Assembly: GCA_046727435.1 (NCBI GenBank)
Contig: JBKPCR010000378.1
Coordinates: 1 to 24,934, forward strand
DNA length: 24,934 bases
Direction of reading: 5' to 3'
From: CAVPRW01 sp046727435 [NCBI: bacterium]
GTDB taxonomy: Bacteria > Tectomicrobia > Entotheonellia > J063
Shown here: piece by piece, positions 24,343 to 24,934 of the stretch
Layout: each line of letters begins with the position of its first letter
Position numbering within the stretch: the first letter of the stretch is position 1
Notes under the pieces: model-generated
What the model saw: only the letters and a program-made list of their open reading frames with translations
The model's database searches: none
What the model was told of the DNA's origin: nothing
Made by a program: the position numbers and the translations under genes

Positions 24343-24720
24343 TTATCGTGTCGATGTGGCTGTCGGACTCGCGAGGCGAATCGACGAAATGCTGTTATCT
24401 TTAATGCCTTTGTCGGTGACCTTCGGATACATGCCGGGTCCGACGGTGGCTATCTTCGTCCCCTTCAAGTCTTCGTCGTCGAAGAAGTCCCAGGTCCCTG
24501 ACAGGATGACCATCGAGGAGATGCTGTTGCCCCATTTCCCGAGGTCTTTCATATCGCCGAGAACATGCGTGTGGTCCCCCAGAAGGTCCTCATTATCAAA
24601 CGCAATAATCTGGGGCATGTCGCCTGCCGAGCGCATGGCCTCGCCGGCCGTCGCTGGCGGGACGCCTACAGAAGCGGCGACGAACAGTAGCGCGGCCACG
24701 ACGAGTATAAGCTTGTACAT
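24343..24720 (-). CDS. Secreted beta/gamma-crystallin-domain protein
   Basis: This 125-residue protein starts at ATG 24720, chosen because AAGGAGG sits 6 nt upstream and a typical signal peptide follows (YKLILVVAALLFVAASVGV, cleavage likely after ATA at residue 25). The mature part is one beta/gamma-crystallin domain of about 80 residues with two Greek-key halves: IIAFDNEDLLGDHTHV and WDFFDDEDLKGTK. Each half ends in the calcium motif. The second is canonical (DNSISS, 108-113); the first is GNSISS (64-69), lacking the first Asp/Asn. Such microbial domains bind calcium and often act as extracellular stress-protective proteins. The protein is probably exported to the periplasm or outside. A short Thr/Ser-rich tail follows. 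Confidence 0.82.
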   Translation of the reverse strand: MYKLILVVAALLFVAASVGVPPATAGEAMRSAGDMPQIIAFDNEDLLGDHTHVLGDMKDLGKWGNSISSMVILSGTWDFFDDEDLKGTKIATVGPGMYPKVTDKGIKDNSISSIRLASPTATSTR

Positions 24721-24863
24721 CGGGAGCCTCCTTTCGAACCATGGAACGCTTCGGGCAGAAAGTCGGGACCACACGCTATCACGAGCGCGTTTGCCGGACG
24801 ATGAAGTGGTCCTCACCTGCCCCCTCAAGAGTCTTACACGTCTAATACTTCTAATTAGGCAAT

Positions 24864-24930
24864 CTCCGTGCCTCGGCTGCTATGGCCTGGAGCTTTAGGC
24901 TTGTGCTCTCGGAGCCTGAAGGGCACGGAG
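24864..24930. repeat. 9-bp inverted repeat near window end
   Basis: CTCCGTGCC (24864-24872) and GGCACGGAG (24922-24930) are perfect reverse complements 49 nt apart, upstream of the crystallin gene. It may be a structured leader, an operator pair or an element end; the window stops 4 nt later. Confidence 0.35.
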
Positions 24931-24934
24931 CGAG

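Overview
The window is bacterial DNA of moderately high GC content, with closely packed genes, ATGA-type stop/start overlaps and Shine-Dalgarno sites. The gene families point to an environmental, non-enteric bacterium; phyla such as NC10, Chloroflexota or Nitrospirota would fit, but the sequence alone does not settle the taxon. No rRNA, tRNA or CRISPR array was seen.

Layout. (1) 2-382: the decayed 3' end of an IS630-type transposase. (2) 580-4254: two consecutive large GTPases that look like a bacterial dynamin-like pair. (3) 4512-6427: a broken SnoaL-like gene, a GlsB/YeaQ-type membrane protein gene, and a degenerate IS701-family element (5400-6427). The element has 14-bp terminal inverted repeats and a CTAG target duplication, and it sits in the 5' end of the GlsB-type gene. 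(4) 6973-15936: a seven-gene same-strand operon, the most interesting part. It holds an NAD-dependent sugar epimerase, a glycosidase/epimerase fusion, a B12-binding-type radical SAM enzyme, a GT4 glycosyltransferase and three tandem CgeB-like glycosyltransferases. Most junctions overlap or nearly touch. (5) 16134-24720: a loose set of stress and envelope genes: a general-stress-17M-like protein, a broken FAD/Rieske oxidoreductase, an isochorismatase-family hydrolase, a frameshifted unknown protein, a holin-III-like remnant, a DUF3618-YihY fusion, a broken DUF1206 protein and a secreted beta/gamma-crystallin protein. Integrase and IS110 remnants lie among them.

How the parts may work together. 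The operon looks like a self-contained route to an unknown oligosaccharide or glycoconjugate: two epimerase domains supply nucleotide sugars, four glycosyltransferases assemble a chain, the glycosidase-like domain trims or transfers, and the radical SAM enzyme makes a radical modification. No polymerase, flippase or ABC exporter is encoded here, so export or anchoring must be provided elsewhere. The paired GTPases suggest membrane remodelling.

The flanks are genomic wreckage. At least nine genes carry in-frame stops, frameshifts, internal deletions or truncations, while the glycan operon and the GTPase pair are intact. This suggests an accessory region where mobile elements have come and gone and where only the operon and a few stress genes remain under selection. 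Some single-base frameshifts could instead be assembly errors.
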